46,273 nt of DNA from Thermomicrobiales bacterium. GTDB lineage: Bacteria > Chloroflexota > Chloroflexia > Thermomicrobiales > UBA6265. Shown piece by piece: positions 14,703 to 23,870 of this stretch (its first letter is position 1; every line of letters begins with the position of its first letter). The notes beneath the pieces were generated by a model. The model was not told the DNA's origin. It saw nothing but the letters and a program-made list of their open reading frames with translations, and made no database searches. The stretch covers positions 1 through 46,273 of the forward strand of contig JAUJOZ010000037.1 of NCBI GenBank assembly GCA_030447415.1, written 5' to 3'. Made by a program: the position numbers and the translations under genes.

Positions 14703-16045
14703 GCCACCGCCGCCGTCAGTGCCTCGTCCAGGATGCCCACCGCCGCGTCCACATCTGCCGTGGAGACGATCAGCGGCGGGGACAGACGCAGCGTGTTGGC
14801 ATGCAGCCCCCCCTTGCCGACGATCAGCCCCCGCTCCTTCGCCGCGTCCAGCACCCGCAGCGCGACGTCGGGCGCCGGCTCTTTCGTCAGGCGGTCGCGC
14901 ACCAGCTCGATCCCGACCAGCAGTCCCATCCCCCGCACGTCCCCGATCACCTGGTGCCGCTCGGCCAGCCCCCACAGCCGCTCGATCAGGTAGCTCCCCA
15001 CCGTCCGCGCGTGGTCGCGCAGGTTGTGGGTGGCGATGTAGTTCAGGTTGGCCAGCGCCGCCGTCGTCGCGATCGGGTTGCCGCCGAAGGTCGACAGGCT
15101 CAGCGATCGGATCGAGGTCGCCAGTTCGTCGGTCGCTACGATACCGCCGATCGGGACGCCGTTTGCCAGCCCCTTGGCGAAGACGACGACGTCCGGCTCC
15201 ACCCCGTAGGCCTGGAACCCGAAGTCGGCTGCCCCGATGCGACCCCAAGCCGTCTGCACCTCGTCGCAGATGAAGGGGATGCCGTACTTGTCGAGGATCG
15301 CCTTCACCTCCTGGAAGTACTCCGGCGGCGGCGTGATGAAGCCTCCGACCCCCTGGATCGGCTCGGCGACGAATGCGGCCGGTCGTCCGCTCGTCGTCGT
15401 CCGGATCACCGCCTCCACGTCCCGGGCGCAGATCAGGCCGCAGCTCGGGTAGGTCTTTTCCCACGGGCAGCGGTAGCAGTACGGATTCCCGACGTAGTGG
15501 ACATGTAAGGGCGAGAGGGTCGAGGAGCGCCACGGCGCCTGCCCGGACGCGTTGATCGTGGCGAAGGAGCGACCATGGTAGGAGTGGCGCAGCGCCACCA
15601 GCTCGTTCGAGTCGCGGTTCAGCGTCGTGATCAGGAACGCCGCCTCGTTCGCCTCCGTCCCGCTGTTGGTGAAGAAGACCTTGTTCAGCTTCGGCGGCGT
15701 CATCGCCCGCAGCCGCTCCGCCAGCTCGATCTGGGAGCGGATCAAGAACAGCGTCGAGGTGTGCGTGATCCGATCGAGCTGCGCCTTGACCGCGGCGTTG
15801 ACCTCTGGGTTGGCGTGCCCAGTCGAGACCGTGGCGATGCCGCCGAAGAAGTCGAGGTACTGCCGCCCCTCGCCGTCATAGACGTACTGCCCCTCGCCCC
15901 GCCGCAACTCGATCGGCTCGGCGTAGTTGAGTCCGACGGAGGGGAACAGGCTCTCCTTGTGCCGCCGCACCAGGTCGGCGACCTCGGGGTCGTCCTCCGC
16001 CAGCAGCGCGGTCGGCAAGCCGGACGTCGGGTGCGGGTCGGCCAC
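14699..16045 (-). CDS. class III PLP-dependent aminotransferase
   Basis: A 448-residue omega-type aminotransferase, resembling alanine-glyoxylate aminotransferase 2 and 4-aminobutyrate aminotransferase. It shows YVYDGEGRQYLDFFGGIAT, KVFFTNSGTEANEAA (PLP phosphate loop), ALRHSYHGRSFATINASG, AAFVAEPIQGVGGFI, FICDEVQTAWGRIG, and VVVFAKGLANGVPIGGIVA with the Schiff-base lysine. A CxxC-bearing loop (PYCYRCPWEKTYPSCGLIC) with four cysteines is unusual, but known in some AGXT2-like members. The GTG start at 16045 has a perfect AGGAGGT site seven bases upstream; a longer frame to 16156 lacks one. It leads a three-gene operon and is divergent from the MMPL gene. Confidence 0.92.
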   Translation of the reverse strand: MADPHPTSGLPTALLAEDDPEVADLVRRHKESLFPSVGLNYAEPIELRRGEGQYVYDGEGRQYLDFFGGIATVSTGHANPEVNAAVKAQLDRITHTSTLFLIRSQIELAERLRAMTPPKLNKVFFTNSGTEANEAAFLITTLNRDSNELVALRHSYHGRSFATINASGQAPWRSSTLSPLHVHYVGNPYCYRCPWEKTYPSCGLICARDVEAVIRTTTSGRPAAFVAEPIQGVGGFITPPPEYFQEVKAILDKYGIPFICDEVQTAWGRIGAADFGFQAYGVEPDVVVFAKGLANGVPIGGIVATDELATSIRSLSLSTFGGNPIATTAALANLNYIATHNLRDHARTVGSYLIERLWGLAERHQVIGDVRGMGLLVGIELVRDRLTKEPAPDVALRVLDAAKERGLIVGKGGLHANTLRLSPPLIVSTADVDAAVGILDEALTAAVA

Positions 16046-16084
16046 GGTCAAACCTCCTCGGCGGTCGCGAACGGCGGCCGTCCG

Positions 16085-16090
16085 AGCATA
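16085..16090 (-). promoter_or_regulatory. possible -10 element of the aminotransferase operon
   Basis: On the minus strand, TATGCT lies 40 bases upstream of the GTG start at 16045. No clear -35 is present at 16-18 bases. Confidence 0.25.
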
Positions 16091-16139
16091 GCGCATCGCC
16101 CCTGCCGATGCCGGCGTGTCGAACCTCGTGACTGCGCCG

Positions 16140-16145
16140 TATAAT
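16140..16145 (+). promoter_or_regulatory. consensus -10 TATAAT upstream of the MMPL gene
   Basis: A perfect TATAAT on the plus strand lies about 130 bases before the MMPL start at 16273. The -35 region (TGTCGA at 16117) is poor. Confidence 0.45.
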
Positions 16146-16272
16146 GGACACTCCAACCACCGCGGGCCGAGCCGACCCGCCGCTCGCGAACCGCCTGCCG
16201 AGCCGCCGGACGCTACCGACGCGCTCGCTACCTACCCAGCTTGACCCTGTTGTACGCGCGTGGGGGAGGTCA

Positions 16273-18525
16273 ATGACGTCGCCGCTCTCGACCGCCGGCC
16301 TGGCGCGGGCCAGCGCTCGCCATCCCTGGATTGTCGTCGCCGCGTGGGTCGTCATCTTCATCCTCGCCGGGGTCGCCGCCGCGCTCGGGCTGGGTGACGC
16401 GCTGACCACCGACGCCGAGTCGCTCAACGACCCCGAGTCGGTGCGCGCGGATGAACTGGTGGCCGATCGATTCGCCACGCCCCCCGGCGTCACCGAGACC
16501 GTCATCGTCCGCTCCGACACCGCCACCGTCGACGATCCTGCCTTCCGGCAGGCCGTCGAGCGGGTCACCGCCACGCTGCGCGCCCTGCCGAACGTCGTCG
16601 ACGACCCCACGCGGACGTTCAACTATTACGAGGTCCGCGGCAGCGGCGACCCGCTCGTCGAGGAACTCGTCGCCGACGACCGGCGGACCACCATCATTCC
16701 GGTCGCCATCTACGGCAACGACGTCCAACTCGCGGACTACTTCGAAACGGTCAAGGAGCTCAACGGCGATGGCTTCCGGGTCCTCACCGCGGGCGAGCTC
16801 AGCATTGACGAGGAGTTCAACGAGACCTCTGGGGCCGATCTCCAGAAGGAGATCCTGACCCTCCCCGTCACGCTCGTCATCCTGATCGTCGTCTTCGGCG
16901 CCCTCGTCGCCGCCGGCGTACCGATCGTGCTTGCCCTCGTCTCCATCGGCGTCGCCTTCGGGCTGACCGGAATCGTCGCCCAGGCGTTTCAACTCTCGGT
17001 CTACGTCGTCAACATGATCACGGTCATCGGCCTCGCCGTCGGCATCGACTACGCCCTCTTCGTCGTCGAGCGGTACCGCGAGGAGCGCCGCCGGGGTATC
17101 CCCAAGCCGGACGCCATCGGCCTCGCCGGCGGCACCGCCAGCAAGGCGGTCTTCTTCTCCGGGATGACCGTCGTCCTCGCCCTCACCGGCATGTTCCTGA
17201 TCCCGATGACCATCTTCCGCTCCCTTGGCCTCGGCGCCATCCTCGTCACTGCCGTCGCGGTGGTCGCCACGCTGACTCTCGTCCCGGCGCTGCTGGGCCT
17301 CCTCGGCGACCGCATCGACTGGCCCCGCCGCCGCCGCTACGATGCGGCGACCGTCGCCGCCCAGGCTGTCTACGACCACGAGACGATCCACCGCGGCCCC
17401 TGGGGCCGGATCGCCCGTGCGGTCATGACGCGTCCGGCCGTCAGCGCCGTTCTCGCCACGGCGCTGCTCGTCGCCCTGGCGCTCCCCTACGTTGACCTCA
17501 AGATCGGCATGGCCGGCGTCGAGAGCCTGCCCGACAGCGACGTCAAGACCGCCTTCCAGATTCTGGAACGCGACTTCTACGCCGGCGTCATCGCACCGGT
17601 GGAGGTCGTCGTCGACGCCCAGCGCACCCCCGAGGTCGAGGCCGGCATCGACCGTCTCGTCGCCGCGCTCGGGCAGGACCCGGCCTTCGGCCCGGTGCTG
17701 GAGCGAGCGTGGAACCCCGCGGGTGACCTCGCCCGCGTCGCCGTGCCCCTCAAGGGCGACGCCAACGCGCCGGAGGCGTACGCGGTCGTCGAGCGGCTCC
17801 GCGATCAGGTGGTGCCGCAGGCGTTCGCCGGGACCGGGGCCGAGGTGCTCGTCGGCGGCGACGCCGCCGAGACCGTCGACTTCAACCAGCTCGTCGACGA
17901 CTGGACGCCGATCGTCTTCGCCTTCGTCCTCGGGCTGAGCTTCCTGCTCCTCCTCCTCGCCTTCCGCTCCATCGTCGTGCCCCTCAAGGCGATCGTGATG
18001 AACCTGCTCTCCGTCGGCGCCGCCTACGGGCTGCTCGTCCTCGTGTTCCAGAAGGGGTACGGCGCCGACTTCTTCGGCTTCACCCGCACGCCGACCATCG
18101 AGGCCTGGGTGCCGATCTTCCTCTTCTGCGTGCTCTTCGGCCTCTCCATGGACTACCACGTCTTCCTGCTGTCCCGCATCCGGGAGCACTTCGACCAGAC
18201 CGGCAACAACCGGGTGGCGGTCGCGATCGGGTTGCAGGCCACCGCGCGGATCATCACCGGCGCCGCCTTGATCATGGTCGTCGTCTTCAGCGCCTTCGCC
18301 CTGGGCGACCTGGTGATGTTCCAGCAGATGGGCTTCGGCCTGGCCGTCTCCATCCTTCTGGATGCCACCCTCGTCCGCTCCTTCCTCGTCCCCGCCAGCA
18401 TGGCGCTGCTCGGCAACCTGAACTGGTATCTCCCCGCCTGGCTCCGCTGGCTGCCCGACCTGCGCGTCGAGGGCAGCCCGGCCACAGGCGCGCCCGTCTC
18501 GCCCGGAGCGACCCGCGCCGACTAA
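16273..18525 (+). CDS. MMPL-family (RND superfamily) transporter
   Basis: A 750-residue membrane protein with two repeats of one helix, a large extracytoplasmic loop and five helices. Helix 1 is WIVVAAWVVIFILAGVAAAL. The first sterol-sensing-like bundle includes VTLVILIVVFGALVAAGVPI and VGIDYALFVVERYREERRRG, with the D-Y pair that carries proton coupling in MmpL3-type proteins. The second includes FLLLLLAFRSIVVPLKAIVMN and FGLSMDYHVFLLSRIRE with the matching D-Y pair. Such proteins export lipids or glycolipids or efflux drugs; the substrate is not evident. ATG at 16273 follows GGGGGAGGT closely. The C-terminus ends in a short hydrophilic tail without an extra domain. It is a single-gene unit. 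Confidence 0.9.
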   Translation: MTSPLSTAGLARASARHPWIVVAAWVVIFILAGVAAALGLGDALTTDAESLNDPESVRADELVADRFATPPGVTETVIVRSDTATVDDPAFRQAVERVTATLRALPNVVDDPTRTFNYYEVRGSGDPLVEELVADDRRTTIIPVAIYGNDVQLADYFETVKELNGDGFRVLTAGELSIDEEFNETSGADLQKEILTLPVTLVILIVVFGALVAAGVPIVLALVSIGVAFGLTGIVAQAFQLSVYVVNMITVIGLAVGIDYALFVVERYREERRRGIPKPDAIGLAGGTASKAVFFSGMTVVLALTGMFLIPMTIFRSLGLGAILVTAVAVVATLTLVPALLGLLGDRIDWPRRRRYDAATVAAQAVYDHETIHRGPWGRIARAVMTRPAVSAVLATALLVALALPYVDLKIGMAGVESLPDSDVKTAFQILERDFYAGVIAPVEVVVDAQRTPEVEAGIDRLVAALGQDPAFGPVLERAWNPAGDLARVAVPLKGDANAPEAYAVVERLRDQVVPQAFAGTGAEVLVGGDAAETVDFNQLVDDWTPIVFAFVLGLSFLLLLLAFRSIVVPLKAIVMNLLSVGAAYGLLVLVFQKGYGADFFGFTRTPTIEAWVPIFLFCVLFGLSMDYHVFLLSRIREHFDQTGNNRVAVAIGLQATARIITGAALIMVVVFSAFALGDLVMFQQMGFGLAVSILLDATLVRSFLVPASMALLGNLNWYLPAWLRWLPDLRVEGSPATGAPVSPGATRAD

Positions 18526-18873
18526 CCATCCCGCCGCCCGCGCTCGGGGCCGACACGCTGCGCGGATCTCAAAGACTTCTCGATCTGATTGAGGAGGCTA
18601 AGAGCCACCAGGTTGCCAAAGCGCTCGCCCTCCTCCGTTGCCTCTGACTCCAGGTGCATACCTGCCGGCCCAGCACCGGAAGGCGGTGCTGCCGGACGGA
18701 CAAGCCCATCCACCAGACCGAGAGCATCAGCGTGGTCGGGCTTTGAGGGGGAATCCCATCTCCTGTTGACCACCAAGCGAACGGCGACACCTCGCCGTTG
18801 GCCTGCCAACACTACCTGAGGATGCCACGACGGGTCGGGGAGACCACCCCCCAGACTCGTCGCCGTTTCCGCC
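18526..18873. other. about 350 bases with no convincing gene
   Basis: This gap separates the MMPL gene from convergent msrB. A minus-strand frame (TTG 18899 to 18522) stays open and reads fairly protein-like (QVVLAGQRRGVAVRLVV), but it has no binding site, no family resemblance, and overlaps both neighbours. I see no terminator-like hairpin. Confidence 0.4.
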
Positions 18874-19374
18874 TCAGCGCCGCGCCGGCTCCAGGTCAAG
18901 CGCGAGGCTGTTCATGCAGAACCGTTGGCCGCCGGCATCCCGCGGGCCGTCGTCGAAGAGGTGGCCGAGGTGGGAATGGCAGCGGGCGCAGCGCACCTCC
19001 GTCCGCCGCATCCCGTGGGAGCGGTCCTCGACCAGCTCCACCGCGTCCGGCGACACCGCCTCCGTGAAGCTCGGCCAGCCGCTGCCCGAATGGAACTTGG
19101 TCCCACTCGCGAAGAGCGGGTTGCCGCAGGCCGCGCAGCGGTAGAGCCCGTCCTCGTCGGTGTCGACGTACGCCCCGGCGAATGGCCGCTCTGTCCCCGC
19201 CCGCCGCAGCACCTCGTACCGCTCCGGCGATAGCCGCGCGCGCCACTCGGCGTCGCTCGTCGGCAGCGGCCGCAGCCCGTCGCCCCCCTCGAGGCGGACC
19301 TCCGACGCGGATGGAACCGAGCGGCTCCCCTCGGTCCCCACCAACCCGCCGTACCCGTTTGGCACGTCTGACAT
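18874..19374 (-). CDS. msrB: peptide-methionine (R)-S-oxide reductase
   Basis: Reduces methionine-R-sulfoxide in proteins back to methionine, using thioredoxin. Domain order from residue 38: SDAEWRARLSPERYEVLRRAGTE-type start, then the zinc cysteines C80 and C83 (YRCAACG), the substrate loop GTKFHSGSGWPSF, zinc cysteines C129 and C132 (RCARCHSHLGHLFDDGP), and catalytic C153 in RFCMNSLAL. All key residues are present, and the 166-residue length includes a nonconserved 37-residue N-terminus. ATG at 19374 has AGGAG about nine bases upstream; the longer frame to 19455 has no homology. It is monocistronic. A thioredoxin-reductase-like protein is encoded 3 kb away, but that one lacks redox cysteines. 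Confidence 0.95.
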   Translation of the reverse strand: MSDVPNGYGGLVGTEGSRSVPSASEVRLEGGDGLRPLPTSDAEWRARLSPERYEVLRRAGTERPFAGAYVDTDEDGLYRCAACGNPLFASGTKFHSGSGWPSFTEAVSPDAVELVEDRSHGMRRTEVRCARCHSHLGHLFDDGPRDAGGQRFCMNSLALDLEPARR

Positions 19375-19864
19375 GCGACCCCGCTCCTCGCCTTCAGTGC
19401 GTCTGGTCGTCCGATCGGCTAACAGGCCGAGTCTACCCCATGACCCGAACGACACCGCGAGGTCCCTGGCGGTTGGCTGGCGACCAGGAGCCTTCGCTTG
19501 TCCGCACCGAGACGGACTGGCGCTAGGCGGGTGGTGATGCAGCAGGAGGTGAGGGGACCAGGCGCCTTCATCCAGAAGACCGAACGCTTGAACCCGGGCT
19601 GGGCCGTGCGTCCGGACTGCGAGGTGATTGACTTCTACGAAGACAGATGGCGACTACGGCCACGCCGTTAGTCTGCAGTATCCGTCGCGGAGCGAGTGGG
19701 GGTCTGCGCCCTTCTCGACACTGTCCGGCGTGCCCCCGCGCCTCCCGCGGCATAATCGACGGCGACCCGACACGACCCGTCGGCGTCCCCGTAAGCCGGG
19801 GGCGAGGCGAGCGCATCGCCTCACGGGGACCGTGGCGGCCGGCAACATGGGGAGACGCGGACGC
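19375..19864. other. 490-base intergenic stretch
   Basis: This lies between divergent msrB and the GNAT gene. A plus-strand frame is open through much of it in phase with the GNAT gene, but it shows no domain. I recognise no RNA gene or repeat here. Confidence 0.4.
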
Positions 19865-20401
19865 ATGGTGCTGCTGAGGACGGCGCGGCTGGTCCTGCGC
19901 GAGTTCGAGGAGGGGGACTGGCCGGTGCTCCATGCCGTCGAGTCGCGACCCGAGGTCGCGCGGTACCAGTCGTTCGAGCCGCGTACCGCCGAGGAAAGCC
20001 GCGCCTACATCGTGGGCGCATGTGAGGACGCCGCGGAGGATCCCCGCCGCACCTACGACTTGGCGGTGGTCCTCCTGGCCGAGGACCGGCTGATCGGCCG
20101 GTGCGGCCTGGGCATCACCGACCCGGCTCTCGGCGAGGGGATGCTCTGGTACACCCTGCACCCCGCGTATTGGGGCCAGGGCTACGCGACCGAGGCGGCG
20201 CGGGGGCTGGTGGATTTTGGGTTCCGCGAGCTGCGGCTGCACCGGATCTGGGCCGACTGCGACCCCGCGAACATCGCCTCGTGGCGCCTGCTCGAGAAGC
20301 TCGGGATGCGACGGGAAGGGCACCTGCGGGAGAACGCGTGGATCAAAGGGGAGTGGGTGGACTCTCTGATCTACGCCGTTCTCGAGCGGGATTGGGCGTG
20401 A
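19865..20401 (+). CDS. GNAT-family N-acetyltransferase (RimJ/RimL-like)
   Basis: A 178-residue acetyl-CoA-dependent N-acetyltransferase. The start MVLLRTARLVLREFEEGD is the typical 'L.T.RL.LR......D' opening of the RimJ/RimL group. LIGRCGLGITD forms beta-4, and YWGQGYATEAARGLVDFGF carries the pyrophosphate-binding Q/R-x-x-G-x-G/A loop (here GQGYAT). HRIWADCDPANIASWRLLEKLGMRREGHLRE is the family's terminal motif with the conserved N and S-W-R. ATG at 19865 was chosen on homology; ATG 19847 six codons earlier is possible. The acceptor, a protein N-terminus or a small molecule, is unknown. It is monocistronic. Confidence 0.88.
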   Translation: MVLLRTARLVLREFEEGDWPVLHAVESRPEVARYQSFEPRTAEESRAYIVGACEDAAEDPRRTYDLAVVLLAEDRLIGRCGLGITDPALGEGMLWYTLHPAYWGQGYATEAARGLVDFGFRELRLHRIWADCDPANIASWRLLEKLGMRREGHLRENAWIKGEWVDSLIYAVLERDWA

Positions 20402-20525
20402 AGCCCCGGGGGTCTACGGAGCCGGCCGATTCCCGATGACCCGACCCGCGTGCGTCGTCGGCCGATTCACCTCCCGGTCGGGTCATCTCTGGGCACTGGT
20501 GAGCGTTCGGGGAACGCAGTCGGGG

Positions 20526-20641
20526 GCTTGTTCAACACGCTGGGCCATTCCCGGAACCCCCTTTCACCTTGACGTGGCACGCTGGGCGTTCGTGGGCGGG
20601 GTCTTCGGTCGCTAAGAGCGTGTTGCAAAACTGCCCTAGCC
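20526..20641. repeat. possible short inverted-repeat element (MITE or IS end)
   Basis: CAACACGCT at 20533-20541 and AGCGTGTTG at 20617-20625 form 9-base inverted arms about 75 bases apart; the flanks (GCTTGTTCAACACGCT and AGAGCGTGTTGCAAAAC) look like IS termini. The right side ends in CTGCCC followed by TAG, and that TAG is the stop codon of the nitronate monooxygenase gene. There is no coding capacity inside. Confidence 0.3.
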
Positions 20642-21630
20642 GGCCGGTAGGCGATCGGGATCACCCCAGCGCCGCAATCGCCGCTCGGCCTCCTCGGCCA
20701 CATCCCGTACGATCTCTGCCGCGGGCTGCACCCGCGTCACCCCGCCCACCGACTCCCCGGCCCACAGCGGCATCGCCTCGATCGCCCCGGTCACGCCCCG
20801 GGTGATCGCATCCGGCTCGAAGCGGTGGAGCGGCTCCCGCGTCCCGTCCAGGCTCGGCACCTCGCCCACGACCTCGTCCGCGAAGGCCTCGGCCGCCTCG
20901 ACGCACGAGCGCAGCACCCGCCCCGGAGCGCCCCACCCGTAGACGAAGTCGCGACCGTAGACGGTGTCCGCCGGGCGCGCCGCGATCAGCGCCTCGACGT
21001 AGCGCGGATGGGCGTCGGACTCCGCGGCGGCGACGAAGCGCGTCCCCATCCGCGCCCCGTCCGCCCCGGCTGCCAGCACTGCCGCCAGCGCCCGCCCGGT
21101 CCCGATCCCGCCGGCGGCCAACACCGGCACGTCGATCGCATCGAGCACCTCGTCCAGTAGCGCCAGCAGGCCGACGCTGCCCCGGACGTGCCCCCCGCCC
21201 CGACGCCCTGGGCGATCACCAGGTCGGCCCCGGCCTGCGCCGCGGCCACCGCCTCTTCCTTGAACCCGACCTGCCAGCTGACCAGCGCCCCCTCGGCGTG
21301 GACGGTCGCCACCAGCGCCGGGTCCGGCCAGCCCCAGAAGAACTCGACGAGCCGCGCCCGGCGCGCCGCCAGGGCGAAGCAGCCGGGGTCGATGTTCTCC
21401 ATCAGCTCCGGCGCGACGATGAAGTTGACGCTGAAGGGGCGGGAGGTCAGCGCCTGGACCTGGTCGATGAGACGCTCCAGGTTGGGGAGCCAGCGGGCCG
21501 TCCCGAGCATGCCTAGCCCCCCGACGTTCGAGACCGCCGCCGCCAGCTCCGGGGACGAGGCGGCGCCCATCCCCGCCTGCTGGATCGGGACCGCGCAGCC
21601 GACCAGCTCCGTGAAGCGCGTCGTCAGCAT
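20636..21630 (-). pseudogene. nitronate monooxygenase (2-nitropropane dioxygenase family), frameshifted
   Basis: An FMN-dependent TIM-barrel oxygenase family that oxidises alkyl nitronates. From ATG 21630 (AGGGAGG five bases upstream) the protein shows VPIQQAGMGAASSPELAAAVSNVGGLGM, FSVNFIVAPEL, and ADLVIAQGVGAGG. There the frame breaks within a run of six G (21191-21196 on the plus strand as C6). One added G restores HVRGSVGLLALLDEV, followed by IDVPVLAAGGIGTGR, DGARMGTRFVAAAESDAHP, to the stop at 20636. Restored length is about 331 residues, normal for the family. In the actual sequence the upper piece reads on into nonsense. This may be a homopolymer sequencing error, a real inactivation, or a slippage-prone site. 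Confidence 0.8.
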
Positions 21631-21682
21631 CGTGGCCTCCCTTGAACGGCGTGGGGCACAGCCGGCGTGACTTGACCCGTCG

Positions 21683-22180
21683 TCACCGATCGACGTTGAG
21701 GAAGCGGCAGCATACTAGGGCGCAGGCCAGGTGGAGCAGCCCCTGGAGCCGGTCGGCCGTCCGTTCGGAGCGGACGCCCAGGCGGCGGCAGCCCAGCAGC
21801 CAGGGCTGCGTCCGCTCCACCACCCAGCGGTAGCGCCCCAGCCGGTCGCTGGAGTCGACGCCGCGTCGGGCGATCCGTGCCGTGATGCCGCGGGCTCGGA
21901 GGGCACGGCGCAGCGCAGGATCATCGTACGCCTTGTCGGCGTGCCGCTTGGCCGGGCGCTTCCGGGGGCGGCCGGGTTTCCCGCGTGGGCCGACGATCGG
22001 CGGGATGGCGTCGACCACGGAGCGCAGCTGGGTCGAATCGTGGGCATTCGCGGCCGAGAGGCGGACGGCGAGGGGGATGCCGGTGCGGTCGACGACCAGA
22101 TGGAACCTTGGAGCCGGCCTTGCCGCGATCTGTCGGGTTGGGGCCGGTGGCTTCGCCCCCCCTTTTTGGCCCGCTTGCGG
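21683..22180 (-). pseudogene. 5'-truncated, frameshifted IS5-family transposase
   Basis: The C-terminal two thirds of an IS5-family transposase (IS427/ISL2-like). An upstream stretch in one frame reads GEATGPNPTDRGKAGSK, then after one extra base the main frame reads HLVVDRTGIPLAVRLSAANAHD, IPPIVGPRGKPGRPRKRP, HADKAYDD (second catalytic Asp region), GITARIARRG, LGRYRWVVERTQPWLLG (catalytic Glu region) and LLHLACALVCCRFL at the end. The N-terminal HTH and first catalytic segment are missing; the relic stops about 20 bases short of the stop codon of the flavoprotein gene at 22203. No terminal repeats were recognised. Confidence 0.8.
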
Positions 22181-22202
22181 CAGCGCCAGGACGGCCTCGC
22201 GG

Positions 22203-23870
22203 TCAGAGCCCCATGCTGGCCCGGTACTGCCAGACCGACATCACGGCCGTCGCCCCCTCCCCGACCGCGGTCGCCACGCGCTTGCCCGAGCCCAGCCGCA
22301 CGTCGCCGGCCGCAAAGACGCCGGGGATGCTCGTCTCCATCAGGTACGGGTCGCAGTCGGCCCGCCACTCCTTGGCGCCGCCCTTGGCGAGGACCTCCGG
22401 CCCGGTGAGGAGGAACCCCTTCGCGTCGCGCGCGATCCTGCCGTCCAACCAATCGGTTCGCGGCGCCGCGCCGATCATGACGAACAGCGCGCAGGCCGGC
22501 TCGATCTGCCGCTCCCCGCTGTCCGTGTCGCGGAGGACGACCTGCTCGAGGTGCTCGCCGCCGCGGACCTCGTCGACGGTGGTGTGGTACCGGATGTCGA
22601 TGTTCGGCGTGGCGCGGATGCGCTCGGCCAGGTAATGGGACATGCTCGCCGAGAGGGTGTTGCCCCGGACGAGCATCGTCACGCTCTGCGCGACGGAGGC
22701 GAAATGGATCGCCGCCTGGCCGGCGGAGTTCGCCGCGCCGATGATGTGGACGCGCTCGCCGCGCACCGAGGACGTCTCAGACACCGCCGCGCCGTAGTAG
22801 ATCCCCTTCCCCGTCAGCCGGTCCGCGCCGGGCACCTCCAAGCGCCGGTAGGAGACGCCGGTCGCGATGATCACCGAGTGGGCCCGCAGCTCGGAGCCGT
22901 CGCCCAGCGTGACACCGATCACCCCGGCGTGGTTCTCGATCGCGGCCACCTCGTGGGTCAGCAGGAACTCCGCGCCGAAACGCCGGGCCTGCGTCATCGC
23001 GCGGCGCGACAGCTCCGCCCCGGACAGGCCGCTCGGGAAGCCCAGGTAGTTCTCGATCCGCGTGCTCTGCCCCGCCTGCCCGCCGGCCGCCTCGCGCTCG
23101 ATGATCACCGTGCTGAGCCCCTCCGACGCGCCGTAGACCGCGGCGGCAAGCCCGGCCGGTCCCGCGCCGATGACGATGAGATCGTACAGGGGCACCTCCG
23201 CGTGGCCGCGGATCCCCGCCTTCTCCGCGATCTGCTGCGTCGTCGGCTGCTCCAGGATCTGCCCGTCCGGGAAGATCAGGACCGGGCAGCGCCCGGACGC
23301 GTTGCCGGTCAGCCCGAGCAGCTCCCCCGCCTCGGGGTCCGAGGCGAGGTCCATCCACTTGTACGGGACCTGATTGCGGGCGAGAAAATCCCTCGCGACG
23401 TGGGATTCCTGCGACCAGCGGTGGCCGATCACCCGGATCCCTTTGAACTCGGGCGGGTGGTCGGCCGCCCAGTCGTCCAGCATGTCGTCGAGCACGGGGA
23501 ACAGGTGCTGCTCCGGCGGGTCCCAGGGTTTCACCAGGTAGTGGTCGAGGCGGATCTCGTTGATCGCCGTGATGGCGGCGTCGGTGTCGGCGTAGGCCGT
23601 GAGCAGCGCCTTCTTGGCCTCGGGAAACAGCCGGCGTGCCTCGGCGAGGAGCTCGATGCCGGTGAGCCCGGGCATCCGCTGATCGACCAGCATCAGGGCC
23701 ACGGACTCGTTCGCGAGTCGCAGCTGCCGCAGCACGTCGAGCGCCCGGTCGCCGGACTCCGCCCGGATCACCCGAAAATGTTCCCCGAACCCGCGGCGCA
23801 CGTCCCGCGCGATGGCCTGGAGCACCTCCCGGTCGTCGTCCACGGTGAGAATGATCGGCTTGTCGGCCAT
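22203..23870 (-). CDS. response regulator receiver fused to thioredoxin-reductase-like flavoprotein
   Basis: A 555-residue three-part protein. Residues 5-125 are a REC domain with acidic D12/D13, phosphoacceptor D63 (LVDQRMPG) and K114 (YLVKPW). Residues 143-220 have a thioredoxin/glutaredoxin-like fold (IRVIGHRWSQESHVARDFL, RCPVLIFPDGQILEQPT) but with HRWSQ where C-x-x-C should be. Residues 228-555 are FAD/NADPH-type thioredoxin reductase: IGAGPAG at 234-240, GGQAGQSTRIENYLGFPSG, VHIIGAANSAGQAA, and GVFAAGDVRLG. The redox CxxC is replaced by YYGAAVSET. ATG at 23870 follows GGAGGAAATCC. It is divergent from the histidine kinase at 24072, its likely partner. The family is known as 'fused response regulator/thioredoxin-disulfide reductase'; without cysteines it cannot be a classical disulfide reductase. 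Confidence 0.9.
   Translation of the reverse strand: MADKPIILTVDDDREVLQAIARDVRRGFGEHFRVIRAESGDRALDVLRQLRLANESVALMLVDQRMPGLTGIELLAEARRLFPEAKKALLTAYADTDAAITAINEIRLDHYLVKPWDPPEQHLFPVLDDMLDDWAADHPPEFKGIRVIGHRWSQESHVARDFLARNQVPYKWMDLASDPEAGELLGLTGNASGRCPVLIFPDGQILEQPTTQQIAEKAGIRGHAEVPLYDLIVIGAGPAGLAAAVYGASEGLSTVIIEREAAGGQAGQSTRIENYLGFPSGLSGAELSRRAMTQARRFGAEFLLTHEVAAIENHAGVIGVTLGDGSELRAHSVIIATGVSYRRLEVPGADRLTGKGIYYGAAVSETSSVRGERVHIIGAANSAGQAAIHFASVAQSVTMLVRGNTLSASMSHYLAERIRATPNIDIRYHTTVDEVRGGEHLEQVVLRDTDSGERQIEPACALFVMIGAAPRTDWLDGRIARDAKGFLLTGPEVLAKGGAKEWRADCDPYLMETSIPGVFAAGDVRLGSGKRVATAVGEGATAVMSVWQYRASMGL

Noticed and set aside
16270..18189. 639-codon minus-strand frame opposite the MMPL gene
   Set aside because: Asp/Gly/Glu-rich antisense shadow of a clear transporter, with no domain or start site.
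18522..18899. 125-codon minus-strand frame after msrB
   Set aside because: Begins at TTG without a ribosome-binding site, overlaps two genes and matches no family.
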